Positions 6,240-15,027 of a stretch of 49,878 nt of DNA are shown piece after piece. The stretch is from UBA4416 sp046594225 (GTDB lineage: Bacteria; Bacteroidota; Bacteroidia; B-17B0; Aurantibacillaceae). The stretch is from positions 1 through 49,878 of the forward strand of contig JBKJPW010000026.1 in the NCBI GenBank assembly GCA_046594225.1. Reading direction: 5' to 3'. The notes below the pieces were generated by a model that did no database searches, was not told where the DNA came from, and was given only the letters and a program-made list of their open reading frames with translations. Position 1 is the stretch's first letter. Each line of letters starts with the position of its first letter. The position numbers and the translations under genes were made by a program.

Positions 6240-8459
6240 TTAAATCCTTATCCCCACAATCGTAATATCATCCACTTGCTCTGTGTTACCCTTCCATTCA
6301 GCCAAAGTATTTTTCAGAAATTTATGTTGTTCCGGCATTGGCAAATGAGCAATAGAAATTAAGACTTCTTTTAATTTTTTATACATAAACTTTTTACCTT
6401 TTGGTCCACCAAACTGATCAGGGAAACCATCTGTTAAGGTATAAATCACATCCCCTTTTTGTAAAGCTGCTTCATGTTGTGTAAATGATACTGAATCTCT
6501 ATCATGCTTACCAACTGGGATTTTATCAGGCGATAGTTCAATCATTTCAACATCCCCCGTCCTACGGACACCCTCTTCAAAGGGGGAAATAGAACGAATT
6601 ATCCAAATCGGATTATTAGCGGCTGCATAAACCAATTTACTTTTATCAGAATTGAAACAAATTAAACTACAATCCATGCCATCTTTTCCTCCTTCGGCAC
6701 TACCATCTTTTTTTAATCGCTCAATAATGGTTTGACGAGTATGATTTAAAATTTCTGCGGGCTCTGTTATGCCTAATTCAACAGCTCTTTCTAACGAAGA
6801 CGTATTTAATAAACTCATAATAGCGCCCGGCACTCCATGCCCTGTACTATCTGCGGTTACTAAAATAAAAGACCCCTCCCCAGCCCTCCCCGAAGGAGAG
6901 GGAGTAAAACAAGCCCAATGAAAATCGCCACTTACTACATCTTTAGGCTGAAAGAATACAAAGTAATCCTTTAAGTTTTCATCCAATAATTCTTTAGTTG
7001 CTAAGAAACTGCGTTGTATGCGTTCTGCGTAATTGATACTATCTATAATTTCTTTTTGTTTTTCATCAACCAAATGTTTTTGACGAGTAATAATTTCTTT
7101 TTGTCTATGTGTTACTCTAAAACGATTAATCATAAATCCTGTAAAAAATAATACTAAAGTTAAACCGCCATACAAAGCATAATTCTTGATTTTTTCTTGC
7201 TTTAGTTGAACTTGTTGTAAGGATATCTCGGCATCTTTTATTTTCTGTTCACTAATATGTTTTACACTATCTGCTGTCGCTTTTTTCTCAAATTCAAAAT
7301 TTAATTCAGACCGTAATGCTTTTTTAGAACTTTCTTGATTAAACAAACTATCTTTACTTGAAGTAAATAATTGATATTCTTTATATGCCATTTCCCAGTT
7401 TTTTTTAAAATTGTATAATTTACTCAGGGATAGATATTGTTCTTTAATCGTATTCAAATCTTCTGCTTGTATAGCAAGTTTCAAAGCCTTTCTTAAAATT
7501 TGCTCGGCTTCATTTAGCTTTTTCTGTTCAATATAAATAGAACCTATAGAACCATTTAATCTTGCCATTCCTCCTTTGTCGTCCATTTCTTCAGCTTTTA
7601 CTAAAGCTTTTTCAATAAACTCTAAAGCTTTTCCAAAATCTTTTTTCTTCAGATATACATCCCCAATATTACCTAGGGTATTAACGGTTTGTAATTTAAG
7701 CTGCATTTCTTCAGCCATTTTTAGAGACTTAAAATAATATTCTAACGCTTTATCAAAATCGTTCAAGTGCATATAAACCAATCCAATATTTCCTAAATCA
7801 ACAGCGATACTGCGTTTATTCTCTGTTTTCTTCGCTAAATTCAATGCTTTAAAATAATAGGTCAATGCTTTTTGATTTTCAGATAAGGCTTGATATACAT
7901 TTCCGATATTTGCTAAATGAATCGACGACACATTATCCAATTTAAGTTCTTCTGTTAATTTTAGGGCGCCAAAGAAATGCTCTAATGCTCTTGAATAATT
8001 TCCTTGATCTTTAAATACATTGCCCATACTTCCTAAACTTGAAGATATTCCTTTTTTATCTCCTAGTTCTCGTGTCATTTTTAACGCACGATTAAAATAA
8101 TTTAATGCATTACTTTGGTTGCCCTGACAGCTCTGAACGATACCTAAGCAATTAAAACTATTTGCCTTTTGTCGTTTAAAAAAAATAGCACCACTTAGTT
8201 TATAGGATAATATCTTCATATCTTCAAATACTAAAGCCTGTTTAGATACACTATCCGCTTTATCATAAGCGCCGATATATATAAACTCACGACTAAGCGA
8301 ATTATATGCTTTTATAAGATTAGTATCGTTTGAATAACTTGTTGGCTTAAGGCTTAAACTTTGGCTTAAAGTTTTTAAAGAATCAATATTATGATTTTGT
8401 GAGAAGAGCGAAATACTGAGCATAAAATAACTCAATAAGTATGTAAATTTAGTAATCAT
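6240..8459 (-). CDS. TPR-transmembrane-SpoIIE sensor phosphatase with two in-frame repeat insertions
   Basis: 739 residues: signal peptide (1-20, ending SLFSQ), TPR array (about 50-370), coiled coil, membrane span (about 425-445, YALYGGLTLVLFFTGFMI), linker with NYAERIQRSFL, and SpoIIE/PP2C domain (about 498-739). Catalytic motifs SGDFHW, DSTGHGVPGA, DGMD, TDGFPDQFGG and VDDITIVG are intact. Compared with the sister protein at 1975-4146, two loops of the phosphatase domain carry extra residues rich in Pro, Gly and Arg (TPSPSGRAGEG and SPFEEGVRRTGDV). Both are encoded by GC-rich palindromic DNA unlike the rest of the gene. They fall between core motifs, so activity may survive. The next gene downstream is the SpoIIE-less relative. 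A -7 box lies at 8522-8529. Confidence 0.9.
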   Translation of the reverse strand: MITKFTYLLSYFMLSISLFSQNHNIDSLKTLSQSLSLKPTSYSNDTNLIKAYNSLSREFIYIGAYDKADSVSKQALVFEDMKILSYKLSGAIFFKRQKANSFNCLGIVQSCQGNQSNALNYFNRALKMTRELGDKKGISSSLGSMGNVFKDQGNYSRALEHFFGALKLTEELKLDNVSSIHLANIGNVYQALSENQKALTYYFKALNLAKKTENKRSIAVDLGNIGLVYMHLNDFDKALEYYFKSLKMAEEMQLKLQTVNTLGNIGDVYLKKKDFGKALEFIEKALVKAEEMDDKGGMARLNGSIGSIYIEQKKLNEAEQILRKALKLAIQAEDLNTIKEQYLSLSKLYNFKKNWEMAYKEYQLFTSSKDSLFNQESSKKALRSELNFEFEKKATADSVKHISEQKIKDAEISLQQVQLKQEKIKNYALYGGLTLVLFFTGFMINRFRVTHRQKEIITRQKHLVDEKQKEIIDSINYAERIQRSFLATKELLDENLKDYFVFFQPKDVVSGDFHWACFTPSPSGRAGEGSFILVTADSTGHGVPGAIMSLLNTSSLERAVELGITEPAEILNHTRQTIIERLKKDGSAEGGKDGMDCSLICFNSDKSKLVYAAANNPIWIIRSISPFEEGVRRTGDVEMIELSPDKIPVGKHDRDSVSFTQHEAALQKGDVIYTLTDGFPDQFGGPKGKKFMYKKLKEVLISIAHLPMPEQHKFLKNTLAEWKGNTEQVDDITIVGIRI
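6553..6587. repeat. GC-rich palindromic micro-repeat inserted in a coding region
   Basis: A 35-base C/G-rich block made of two small hairpins (CCGT-cct-ACGG, and CCCTCTT facing AAAGGGGG) inside the SpoIIE domain. It encodes SPFEEGVRRTGDV, absent from sister SpoIIE domains. Strings of this kind recur in Bacteroidota genomes as I remember them; no search was run. Confidence 0.6.
6871..6905. repeat. Second GC-rich palindromic micro-repeat in the same gene
   Basis: This block contains CCCTCCCC, loop GAA, GGAGAGGG (6884-6902), an 8-bp stem with one mismatch. It encodes TPSPSGRAGEG in a loop between the SGDFHW and DSTGHG motifs. Base composition is far more GC-rich than its surroundings. Its sequence differs from the 6553-6587 insert, so it is a different repeat family. 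Confidence 0.6.
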
Positions 8460-8521
8460 GGTTCAAGAGCTATTATTATCAAAAGCCATGAGTATATTTT
8501 GCTATCCCCATTGTTCTTTAT

Positions 8522-8529
8522 CAAATATA
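8522..8529 (-). promoter_or_regulatory. Putative -7 promoter element for the 6240-8459 gene
   Basis: Minus-strand TATATTTG matches TAnnTTTG exactly and lies about 63 bases upstream of the ATG. No convincing -33 box is seen. Confidence 0.45.
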
Positions 8530-8578
8530 ATAATTATTTCGGGCTACACTTATTAACTTTACAATTATAACTTAAAGC

Positions 8579-8611
8579 AAAAATCCCCCCGTTAAACAAC
8601 AGAGGGATTTT
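8579..8611 (-). terminator. Rho-independent terminator downstream of aconitase
   Basis: On the minus strand AAAATCCCTC pairs with GGGGGGATTTT (one G-U pair) around a loop of about 11 bases and ends in T's. It follows the aconitase stop by about 70 bases, after the 8628-8671 hairpin. Confidence 0.75.
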
Positions 8612-8627
8612 ATATTTTAGTTGTTGG

Positions 8628-8671
8628 CTGAGGCTCTCTAAGTCACTTGTCGGTCACTTCGAGAGCCTCAG
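8628..8671. repeat. Perfect 11-bp stem-loop, likely a dispersed Bacteroidota palindromic repeat
   Basis: CTGAGGCTCTC and GAGAGCCTCAG form a perfect stem around a 22-base loop. The loop holds a direct repeat of GTCACTT spaced by GTCG. The minus-strand string CACTGAGGCTCTCGAAGTG resembles the GGTCACTGAGC...TCGAAGTG intergenic repeat I remember from many Flavobacteria. It lies in the aconitase 3' untranslated region, before the terminator. Confidence 0.65.
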
Positions 8672-8683
8672 TGTCCGTTTCTT

Positions 8684-10951
8684 TTATGCCTTCACACTAG
8701 CTCTAATAATATTTAAAGCTCCACCTGCTTTAAACCACTCAATTTGTTGAGCGTTATAGCTATGGTTTACTTTAAAGTCTTCTTTAGTGCCATCTGCATG
8801 GTTTAAAGTGATTGTTAATTGAACACCTGGTGCAAATGTTGTTAAACCAGTAATATCAATACTATCGTCTTCTTTAATTTTATCGTAATCAGCATTGTTA
8901 GCAAAAGTAATTCCTAACATACCTTGTTTTTTTAAGTTGGTTTCGTGAATACGAGCAAATGATTTTACTAATACTACTTTAACACCTAAATGACGAGGCT
9001 CCATAGCTGCATGCTCACGAGATGAACCTTCACCATAGTTTTCGTCACCTACAACTATAGAGGCGATACCGTTAGCTTTGTAATCGCGTTGTACAACTGG
9101 TACACCAGCGTATACACCCGTTAATTGATTTTTTACGTTATCTGTTTTATCATTAAATGCATTAACTGCACCAATTAACATGTTGTTAGAAATGTTATCT
9201 AAGTGACCACGGAATTTTAACCATGGACCAGCCATAGAAATATGATCGGTTGTACACTTACCTTTTGCTTTAATTAATAATTTTAAGCCTTTAAAGTCAA
9301 CACCTGTCCAAGCGGCAAATGGATCTAATAATTGTAAACGTTTAGAAGTTGGGTTTACCAATACTTCCACTTTACTTCCATCAGCTGCTGGCGCTTGGTA
9401 TCCTGCATCTTTTACATCAAAACCTTTAGGAGGTAATTCGTAACCAGTTGGCTCGTCTAATTTTACTTGCTCTCCTTTATCGTTTGTTAATGTATCTGTT
9501 AATGGATTAAAACTTAAATCGCCCGCAATAGCCATAGCAGCTACAATTTCAGGAGACGCTACAAATGCATAGGTATTTGGATTTCCATCGGCACGTTTAG
9601 CAAAATTACGGTTGAAAGAATGGATGATCGTATTTTTCTCTTGTTTCTCTGCACCTACTCTATCCCACATACCAATACATGGTCCGCAAGCGTTAGTAAA
9701 TACTGTAGCACCAACTTCTGCAAATACATCTAAGAAACCGTCACGCTCAATGGTGTAACGAATTTGTTCAGAACCTGGATTGATCATAAACTCTGCTTTA
9801 GATTTTAAACCTTTTGCAGAAACTTGTTTTGCTAATGATACTGCACGAGAAATATCTTCGTAAGAAGAGTTCGTACAAGAACCAATTAAACCTGCTTCAA
9901 TTTTTAAAGGCCAGCCATTTTTTTCAGCCGCTGCTTTTAATTGCGAAATAGGTGTTGCTAAATCTGGAGTAAAAGGTCCATTTACGTATGGCTCTAATTC
10001 AGATAAATTAATTTCAATAACTTCATCAAAATATTTAGAAGGATTTGCATATACTTCTGCATCACCCGTTAAATGTTCTTTAATTGTATCTGCTAAAGCA
10101 GCAACATCTGCACGGCCAGTTGCACTTAAGTAACGGCTCATACTTGCATCATAACCAAATGTAGAAGTAGTTGCTCCAATTTCAGCACCCATATTACAAA
10201 TAGTTCCTTTACCTGTACAAGAAAGGCTAATAGCACCTTCTCCAAAATATTCAACTACTTTATCTGTACCACCTTTTACAGTTAAAATACCAGCAACTTT
10301 TAAAATAACATCTTTTGCACTTGCCCAACCGTTTAATTTACCAGTTAATTTAATACCAATTAATTTTGGCATCTTCAATTCCCAAGGTAAACCAGCCATT
10401 ACATCGCATGCATCAGCTCCACCAACACCAATGGCAATCATACCTAAACCACCAGCGTTAACTGTGTGAGAATCGGTACCAATCATCATTCCTCCAGGAA
10501 ACGCATAATTTTCTAATACAATTTGATGAATAATACCTGCTCCTGGTTTCCAGAAACCAATACCGTATTTATTTGAAACAGAAGCTAAAAAGTCAAATAC
10601 TTCTTCGCTTTCATGTTTTGCTCTATCTAAATCTGTTGCAGCACCTGCTTTTGCTTGAATTAAGTGATCACAATGTACTGAAGAAGGAACAGCTACCGTT
10701 GGACGACCAGCTTGCATAAATTGCAATAAAGCCATTTGAGCTGTTGCATCTTGCATAGCCACTCTATCAGGATTAAAATCAACATAAGACGATCCACGAG
10801 GATAATCTGTTAATTTCATATCAGCATCTAAATGCGAATACAAGATTTTTTCAGCTAAAGTTAAAGGGCGACCTAAGGTTTTACGAGCTGCTTCAATACG
10901 AGCAGGCATGTTTGCGTAAACCTTCTTAATCATTTCAATGTCAAATGCCAT
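8684..10951 (-). CDS. acn: Aconitate hydratase (mitochondrial-type aconitase)
   Basis: 755 residues, the length of the mitochondrial-type aconitase common in Bacteroidota. It interconverts citrate and isocitrate in the TCA cycle in the cytoplasm. The three [4Fe-4S] ligands are visible: Cys359 in GSCTNS, and Cys422 and Cys425 in ACGPCIG. Substrate-site motifs include GTDSHT (158-163), IGVGGADA and the C-terminal swivel-domain NYGEGSSREHAA (638-649), whose serine is catalytic in the family. No insertion or missing residue is evident. It stands alone, with a terminator and a palindromic repeat downstream and 215 bases of AT-rich spacer upstream. I could not find a TAnnTTTG box in that spacer. 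Confidence 0.97.
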   Translation of the reverse strand: MAFDIEMIKKVYANMPARIEAARKTLGRPLTLAEKILYSHLDADMKLTDYPRGSSYVDFNPDRVAMQDATAQMALLQFMQAGRPTVAVPSSVHCDHLIQAKAGAATDLDRAKHESEEVFDFLASVSNKYGIGFWKPGAGIIHQIVLENYAFPGGMMIGTDSHTVNAGGLGMIAIGVGGADACDVMAGLPWELKMPKLIGIKLTGKLNGWASAKDVILKVAGILTVKGGTDKVVEYFGEGAISLSCTGKGTICNMGAEIGATTSTFGYDASMSRYLSATGRADVAALADTIKEHLTGDAEVYANPSKYFDEVIEINLSELEPYVNGPFTPDLATPISQLKAAAEKNGWPLKIEAGLIGSCTNSSYEDISRAVSLAKQVSAKGLKSKAEFMINPGSEQIRYTIERDGFLDVFAEVGATVFTNACGPCIGMWDRVGAEKQEKNTIIHSFNRNFAKRADGNPNTYAFVASPEIVAAMAIAGDLSFNPLTDTLTNDKGEQVKLDEPTGYELPPKGFDVKDAGYQAPAADGSKVEVLVNPTSKRLQLLDPFAAWTGVDFKGLKLLIKAKGKCTTDHISMAGPWLKFRGHLDNISNNMLIGAVNAFNDKTDNVKNQLTGVYAGVPVVQRDYKANGIASIVVGDENYGEGSSREHAAMEPRHLGVKVVLVKSFARIHETNLKKQGMLGITFANNADYDKIKEDDSIDITGLTTFAPGVQLTITLNHADGTKEDFKVNHSYNAQQIEWFKAGGALNIIRASVKA

Positions 10952-11166
10952 ACTATTTAAGATTTAAGAATTGTGAAATAAGATTTTTTTGCGTTACGAA
11001 TTTACGAATTAAATCCCTTTTTTAGGGTATAAAATAGCAAGTTTTTATCATTTTTTATTTTGGTATACCATAAAAGAACTTAAGCCTTAAAAAACGCCGT
11101 TAGTACTAAATATAAATCCAAGAAGCAAAAAAAGCTTACTTTTAATACCACATAAAACTTATAAAA

Positions 11167-11868
11167 ATGAAAAACCTTATTTCAACATTAGCACTTAGCT
11201 TTTTAACTGTAGCAGCCTTTGCTCAAAACCTAGATGAAATTGTAAAAAAACATATTGAAGCCATTGGCGGAAAAGAGAACTGGGCCAAAGTAAAAAGCAT
11301 GAAAACAACTGGTAGTATGAAAGCTCAAGGGGCCGAAATTCAGTTAACCATGACTCAAGTAGATAAAACCGCTTCGCGTCAAGACATTGCTTTAATGGGT
11401 ATGAATGGTTATAGCATATTAACTAAAACAGAAGGATGGAGCTTTATGCCTTTTCAAGGTCAAACGAAGCCTGAGCCTTTAACGGCTGATGATGTGGCTA
11501 TGGGACAAGAAGAATTAGATTTAATGCCTGAATTTTTAACCTATAAAGAACAGGGTAAAAAATTAGAATATATTGGAAAAGATGATGTAGACGGAACAGA
11601 ATGCTTTAAATTAAAAATGACAAGCAAAGACAAAAAAGAAACAACATTTTACATCGACCCAAGTAACTATTACATTATTAAAGAAACTAATAAATTAACG
11701 GTTAATGGTAAAGAGATTGAAAATTCAAGTACAATGAGTAACTACAAAAAACAAGACTGTGGTATAGTGTATCCTTTTAATATTGGCGGAGGCTGGGGCG
11801 AATTAGAAGTTTCTGCCTTGGAAGTAAATCCAAAAATTGATGAAGCCATTTTTAAAATTGCTAAATAA
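11167..11868 (+). CDS. Exported LolA-like protein of unknown role
   Basis: 233 residues with a clear signal peptide (1-19, cleavage after AFA). The mature part begins LDEIVKKHIEAIGG..NW.KVKSM, the usual opening of Bacteroidota proteins annotated as outer-membrane lipoprotein-sorting-like. The rest is a series of beta strands (GTECFKLKMTSKD, TTFYIDPSNYYIIKE) as expected for a LolA/LolB-type half barrel that binds lipid or lipoprotein tails. There is no lipobox, so it should be soluble in the periplasm. It lies 26 bases upstream of the BNR-propeller gene on the same strand and is probably in an operon with it. The fold assignment is from pattern only; the substrate is unknown. Confidence 0.75.
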   Translation: MKNLISTLALSFLTVAAFAQNLDEIVKKHIEAIGGKENWAKVKSMKTTGSMKAQGAEIQLTMTQVDKTASRQDIALMGMNGYSILTKTEGWSFMPFQGQTKPEPLTADDVAMGQEELDLMPEFLTYKEQGKKLEYIGKDDVDGTECFKLKMTSKDKKETTFYIDPSNYYIIKETNKLTVNGKEIENSSTMSNYKKQDCGIVYPFNIGGGWGELEVSALEVNPKIDEAIFKIAK

Positions 11869-11894
11869 TCTAACTCATTTTTAATTATTCTTAT

Positions 11895-14800
11895 ATGAAC
11901 AAAGTATCTGTTCTTGCATTGGTATGTTCAACATCCCTTGCTGTTGCGCAATCGCCTGTAAACTCCGCAATGTTTGGAGTTATGGAAGCTCGTATTTTAG
12001 GTCCTGGAACCATGAGCGGCCGTATTTCTGCCTTAGAAGGCGTTAATAGCGATGAAGGAAAAACCTTATTTATGGGTACCGCTGGAGGCGGTGTTTGGAA
12101 ATCAACTAATGCGGGCGCTTCTTATGAGCCTAAATTTGATAAGCATTGCCAATCAATTGGAGCCTTAGCGATCGATCAAAAAAATCCATCTATTGTATAT
12201 GTGGGAACTGGCGAGAGTAATATGCGTAACTCCGTTTCTATTGGTGATGGTATGTATAAAACAACCGATGGTGGTGATAATTGGAAAAAAATAGGCTTAG
12301 ATAGTACGGAGCATATTTCTAAAGTGGTTATTAATCCTAATAATTCAGATGTTATTTATGTGGCTGCCCCTGGCGCTTTATGGAGCGATAGCAAACACCG
12401 TGGCTTATACAAATCAACCGATGGTGGAGAAACTTGGAATAAAATATTTTATATTGATGAAAAAACAGGTTGTGCTGATTTATTAATTGACCCTACAAAT
12501 CCGGATATTTTATTTGCCTCCATGTGGCAATTCCGTCGTCAGCCTTATAGTTTTAACTCGGGTGGTAAAACAAGTGGTTTATATAAATCAACAGATGGTG
12601 GTAAAACATGGAAAGAAATTACTAACGGCTTACCTCCTAAGCCATTTGGACGAATTGCTATGACTCTTGCGCCTAGTGATCCAAAACAAATGATTGCTAT
12701 TGTTGAAAGTGCAAAAACAGGTTTATACATTTCATCAGATGGTGGTGAAACTTGGAAAAATCAAAGCGCTACCATGAACACCGTTGCTCGTCCTTTTTAT
12801 TTTAGTACCATCGTCATTGATCCTAAAGACCCAAAACGTGTTTATCGTCCTGCCTTTCAATTCTCATATAGTAGTGATGGAGGATATTCATTTACCGAGG
12901 CTAGTGGTGCTGGAGGATGGGTTCACAGCGATATGCATGCTTTATGGATTAATCCATCAAACACAAACGTGATGTATTTAGGAACTGATGGTGGAACTTA
13001 TATGAGTGTGGATAAAGGAATAACTTGGCAATTTAATCATGGCTTACCTGTTGGACAATTTTATCATGTAGCATATGACTTGAAAGAACCTTATAATGTA
13101 TACGGTGGTTTACAAGATAACGGTAGCTGGGCATCACCAAGTGCCGCACCTGGCGGGGTTGGTAATGCTAACTGGACACGTGTTGGGGGTGGTGATGGAT
13201 TTTGGACAGTACCAGATATAGATGGAAAAACAGTGTATTCAGAATACCAAGGTGGTAACATGAATCGTGTAGATTTAGCAACTGCCAAATCTGAATTTAT
13301 ACAACCACAAAAAACAAGTAAAGAAGAAAAACTACGTTGGAACTGGAATACACCAATTGTTACTGGTGCTAAAAACCCTAAAAACTTATACGTTGGTGCG
13401 CAGTATTTATATAAGTCAACCGACCAAGGGCGCAACTGGATGCGTATTTCGCCAGACTTAACTACGAATGATAAAAAGAAACAAGAGCAAGAAGAAAGTG
13501 GTGGTTTAAGCGCCGATAATACGTCTGCCGAAAATCACTGTACTATTTTTACGATTGCAGAATCTCCATTAGATGAAAAATTAATTTTTGTTGGCACAGA
13601 TGATGGTAATGTTCAGATATCAACTGATGCAGGAGCTACTTGGATAAATGTTTCGATGAATATTGCAAAATCTGGCATTGCTAAACAAGCTTGGGTTAGT
13701 AGCATTCAGCCTTCGCAATTTGATAAAAACACCTTATATGTTACTTTCGAAAACCACATGTATGGTGATCACAAAACGTATTTAGCCAAAAGTACCGACT
13801 TAGGAAAAACCTGGACTCGTTTAACAAGTTCTGAATTTACTGGCTTTGCTCATAAAATTAAAGAGGATATTGAAAATAAGAATTTATTGTTTTTAGGAAC
13901 TGAGATGGGATTGTTTGCAACAGTTGATGCAGGACAAACATGGTTTAGAATGAAAAATAATATTCCAGAATATGCTTTAGTAAGAGACATTCAAATACAT
14001 CCAAAAACACATGATTTAATATTAGGAACACACGGTCGTGGTATTATTATTTTAGATGATATTCGTCCTTTACGTGCCTTAACTAAAGAAGTGTTAGACC
14101 AAGATTTTTACCTATTCCCTACTCCTGATTTAAAATTATCAAATGGCAAGTTTGGCTGGGGAGGCCCTGAAGTATCTGGTGGCTGGGGAACTGGCAACCC
14201 TGCCGAAACACCAACCATTAATTACTACATGAAGCAACGTTTAAGTTCAGGAAAAGTAACCGTTGAAATTTATGACGATAAAAATAACCTATTGCAAACC
14301 ATACCAGGTACAGTGCGTCGTGGTATTAATATGATTCGTTGGAATTTAAGAAGTACTCCTCCTAAAGTAGCTAAAGGAAGTACTAAAATGGACGGTGCTG
14401 GATTTACGGCTCCAATGGTATTGCCAGGTAATTACGTTGTAAAAATAAAAGTAAAAGACAAGGAGTATACAGGAAACATTAAATGTGTACACGATGCTGA
14501 TAATAAAGATTTAACAATGGATGATCGTTTAATGGTTTATGCTAAATCTATGCAATTGCAAAACTTGTATAATAACTTAAATAATTTGGTTGATAGCATT
14601 AACTTCATTCAAACTGGATTAAAAGAAGATAGCGTAGCTTATGCAAAGAATAAAAATGCACAAGTGTTTTATACTGATTTACAAAAAATAAAATCCGAAT
14701 TAATGGCTACAAAACAAACTTCTATTTTTGCGGATGAAGAACGCATCAGAGAAAAAGTATCACAATTATACGGCAATTTTTGTAGTATGGAATCAAAACC

Positions 14801-14930
14801 AAACTCTACACAGTTAGAGGCTATTGAAGTATTGCAAACAGAGTTAAATACTCAAAAAGATAATTACAAAAAAACAGTTGTAAAAAATCTTCCTAAAAAC
14901 CCTGAAATTAGAAAGAAGATTAATCCTTAG
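11895..14930 (+). CDS. Secreted BNR/Asp-box (sortilin-type) beta-propeller protein
   Basis: 1011 residues with a signal peptide (1-18, ending AVAQ). Residues about 25-720 contain repeated Asp-box motifs (STDGGETW, STDGGKTW, SSDGGETW, STDQGRNW, STDLGKTW), the mark of BNR/VPS10-sortilin propellers; there is room for two propellers. A beta-rich region follows (about 755-870), then a helical, charged C-terminus. These proteins are often labelled glycosyl hydrolases, but Asp-boxes alone do not show an enzyme, and I see no sialidase catalytic set. There is no T9SS sorting domain, so it is probably periplasmic or outer-membrane associated. It is followed by a palindromic terminator at 14946-14983 and preceded by the LolA-like gene. 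Confidence 0.85.
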   Translation: MNKVSVLALVCSTSLAVAQSPVNSAMFGVMEARILGPGTMSGRISALEGVNSDEGKTLFMGTAGGGVWKSTNAGASYEPKFDKHCQSIGALAIDQKNPSIVYVGTGESNMRNSVSIGDGMYKTTDGGDNWKKIGLDSTEHISKVVINPNNSDVIYVAAPGALWSDSKHRGLYKSTDGGETWNKIFYIDEKTGCADLLIDPTNPDILFASMWQFRRQPYSFNSGGKTSGLYKSTDGGKTWKEITNGLPPKPFGRIAMTLAPSDPKQMIAIVESAKTGLYISSDGGETWKNQSATMNTVARPFYFSTIVIDPKDPKRVYRPAFQFSYSSDGGYSFTEASGAGGWVHSDMHALWINPSNTNVMYLGTDGGTYMSVDKGITWQFNHGLPVGQFYHVAYDLKEPYNVYGGLQDNGSWASPSAAPGGVGNANWTRVGGGDGFWTVPDIDGKTVYSEYQGGNMNRVDLATAKSEFIQPQKTSKEEKLRWNWNTPIVTGAKNPKNLYVGAQYLYKSTDQGRNWMRISPDLTTNDKKKQEQEESGGLSADNTSAENHCTIFTIAESPLDEKLIFVGTDDGNVQISTDAGATWINVSMNIAKSGIAKQAWVSSIQPSQFDKNTLYVTFENHMYGDHKTYLAKSTDLGKTWTRLTSSEFTGFAHKIKEDIENKNLLFLGTEMGLFATVDAGQTWFRMKNNIPEYALVRDIQIHPKTHDLILGTHGRGIIILDDIRPLRALTKEVLDQDFYLFPTPDLKLSNGKFGWGGPEVSGGWGTGNPAETPTINYYMKQRLSSGKVTVEIYDDKNNLLQTIPGTVRRGINMIRWNLRSTPPKVAKGSTKMDGAGFTAPMVLPGNYVVKIKVKDKEYTGNIKCVHDADNKDLTMDDRLMVYAKSMQLQNLYNNLNNLVDSINFIQTGLKEDSVAYAKNKNAQVFYTDLQKIKSELMATKQTSIFADEERIREKVSQLYGNFCSMESKPNSTQLEAIEVLQTELNTQKDNYKKTVVKNLPKNPEIRKKINP

Positions 14931-14945
14931 TGATAACGAGTGATT

Positions 14946-14983
14946 TAATAAAAAAGGATATGCATGCATATCCTTTTTTATTA
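14946..14983. terminator. Bidirectional terminator, 38-bp perfect palindrome
   Basis: A perfect palindrome centred between 14964 and 14965 (core GGATATGCA / TGCATATCC) with A6 on one side and T6 on the other. It lies between the convergent propeller and DUF3276 genes and can serve both. There is no unpaired spacer beyond what the fold itself forces. Confidence 0.85.
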
Positions 14984-15027
14984 TTTAGTCAGAAAAATTA
15001 AATTCAACTGTTATAAATTAAAATTAA

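Noticed and set aside
11895..14930. Sialidase or other glycosyl hydrolase
   Set aside because: Asp-boxes mark the propeller fold but the catalytic Arg triad, Tyr and Glu of sialidases cannot be identified.
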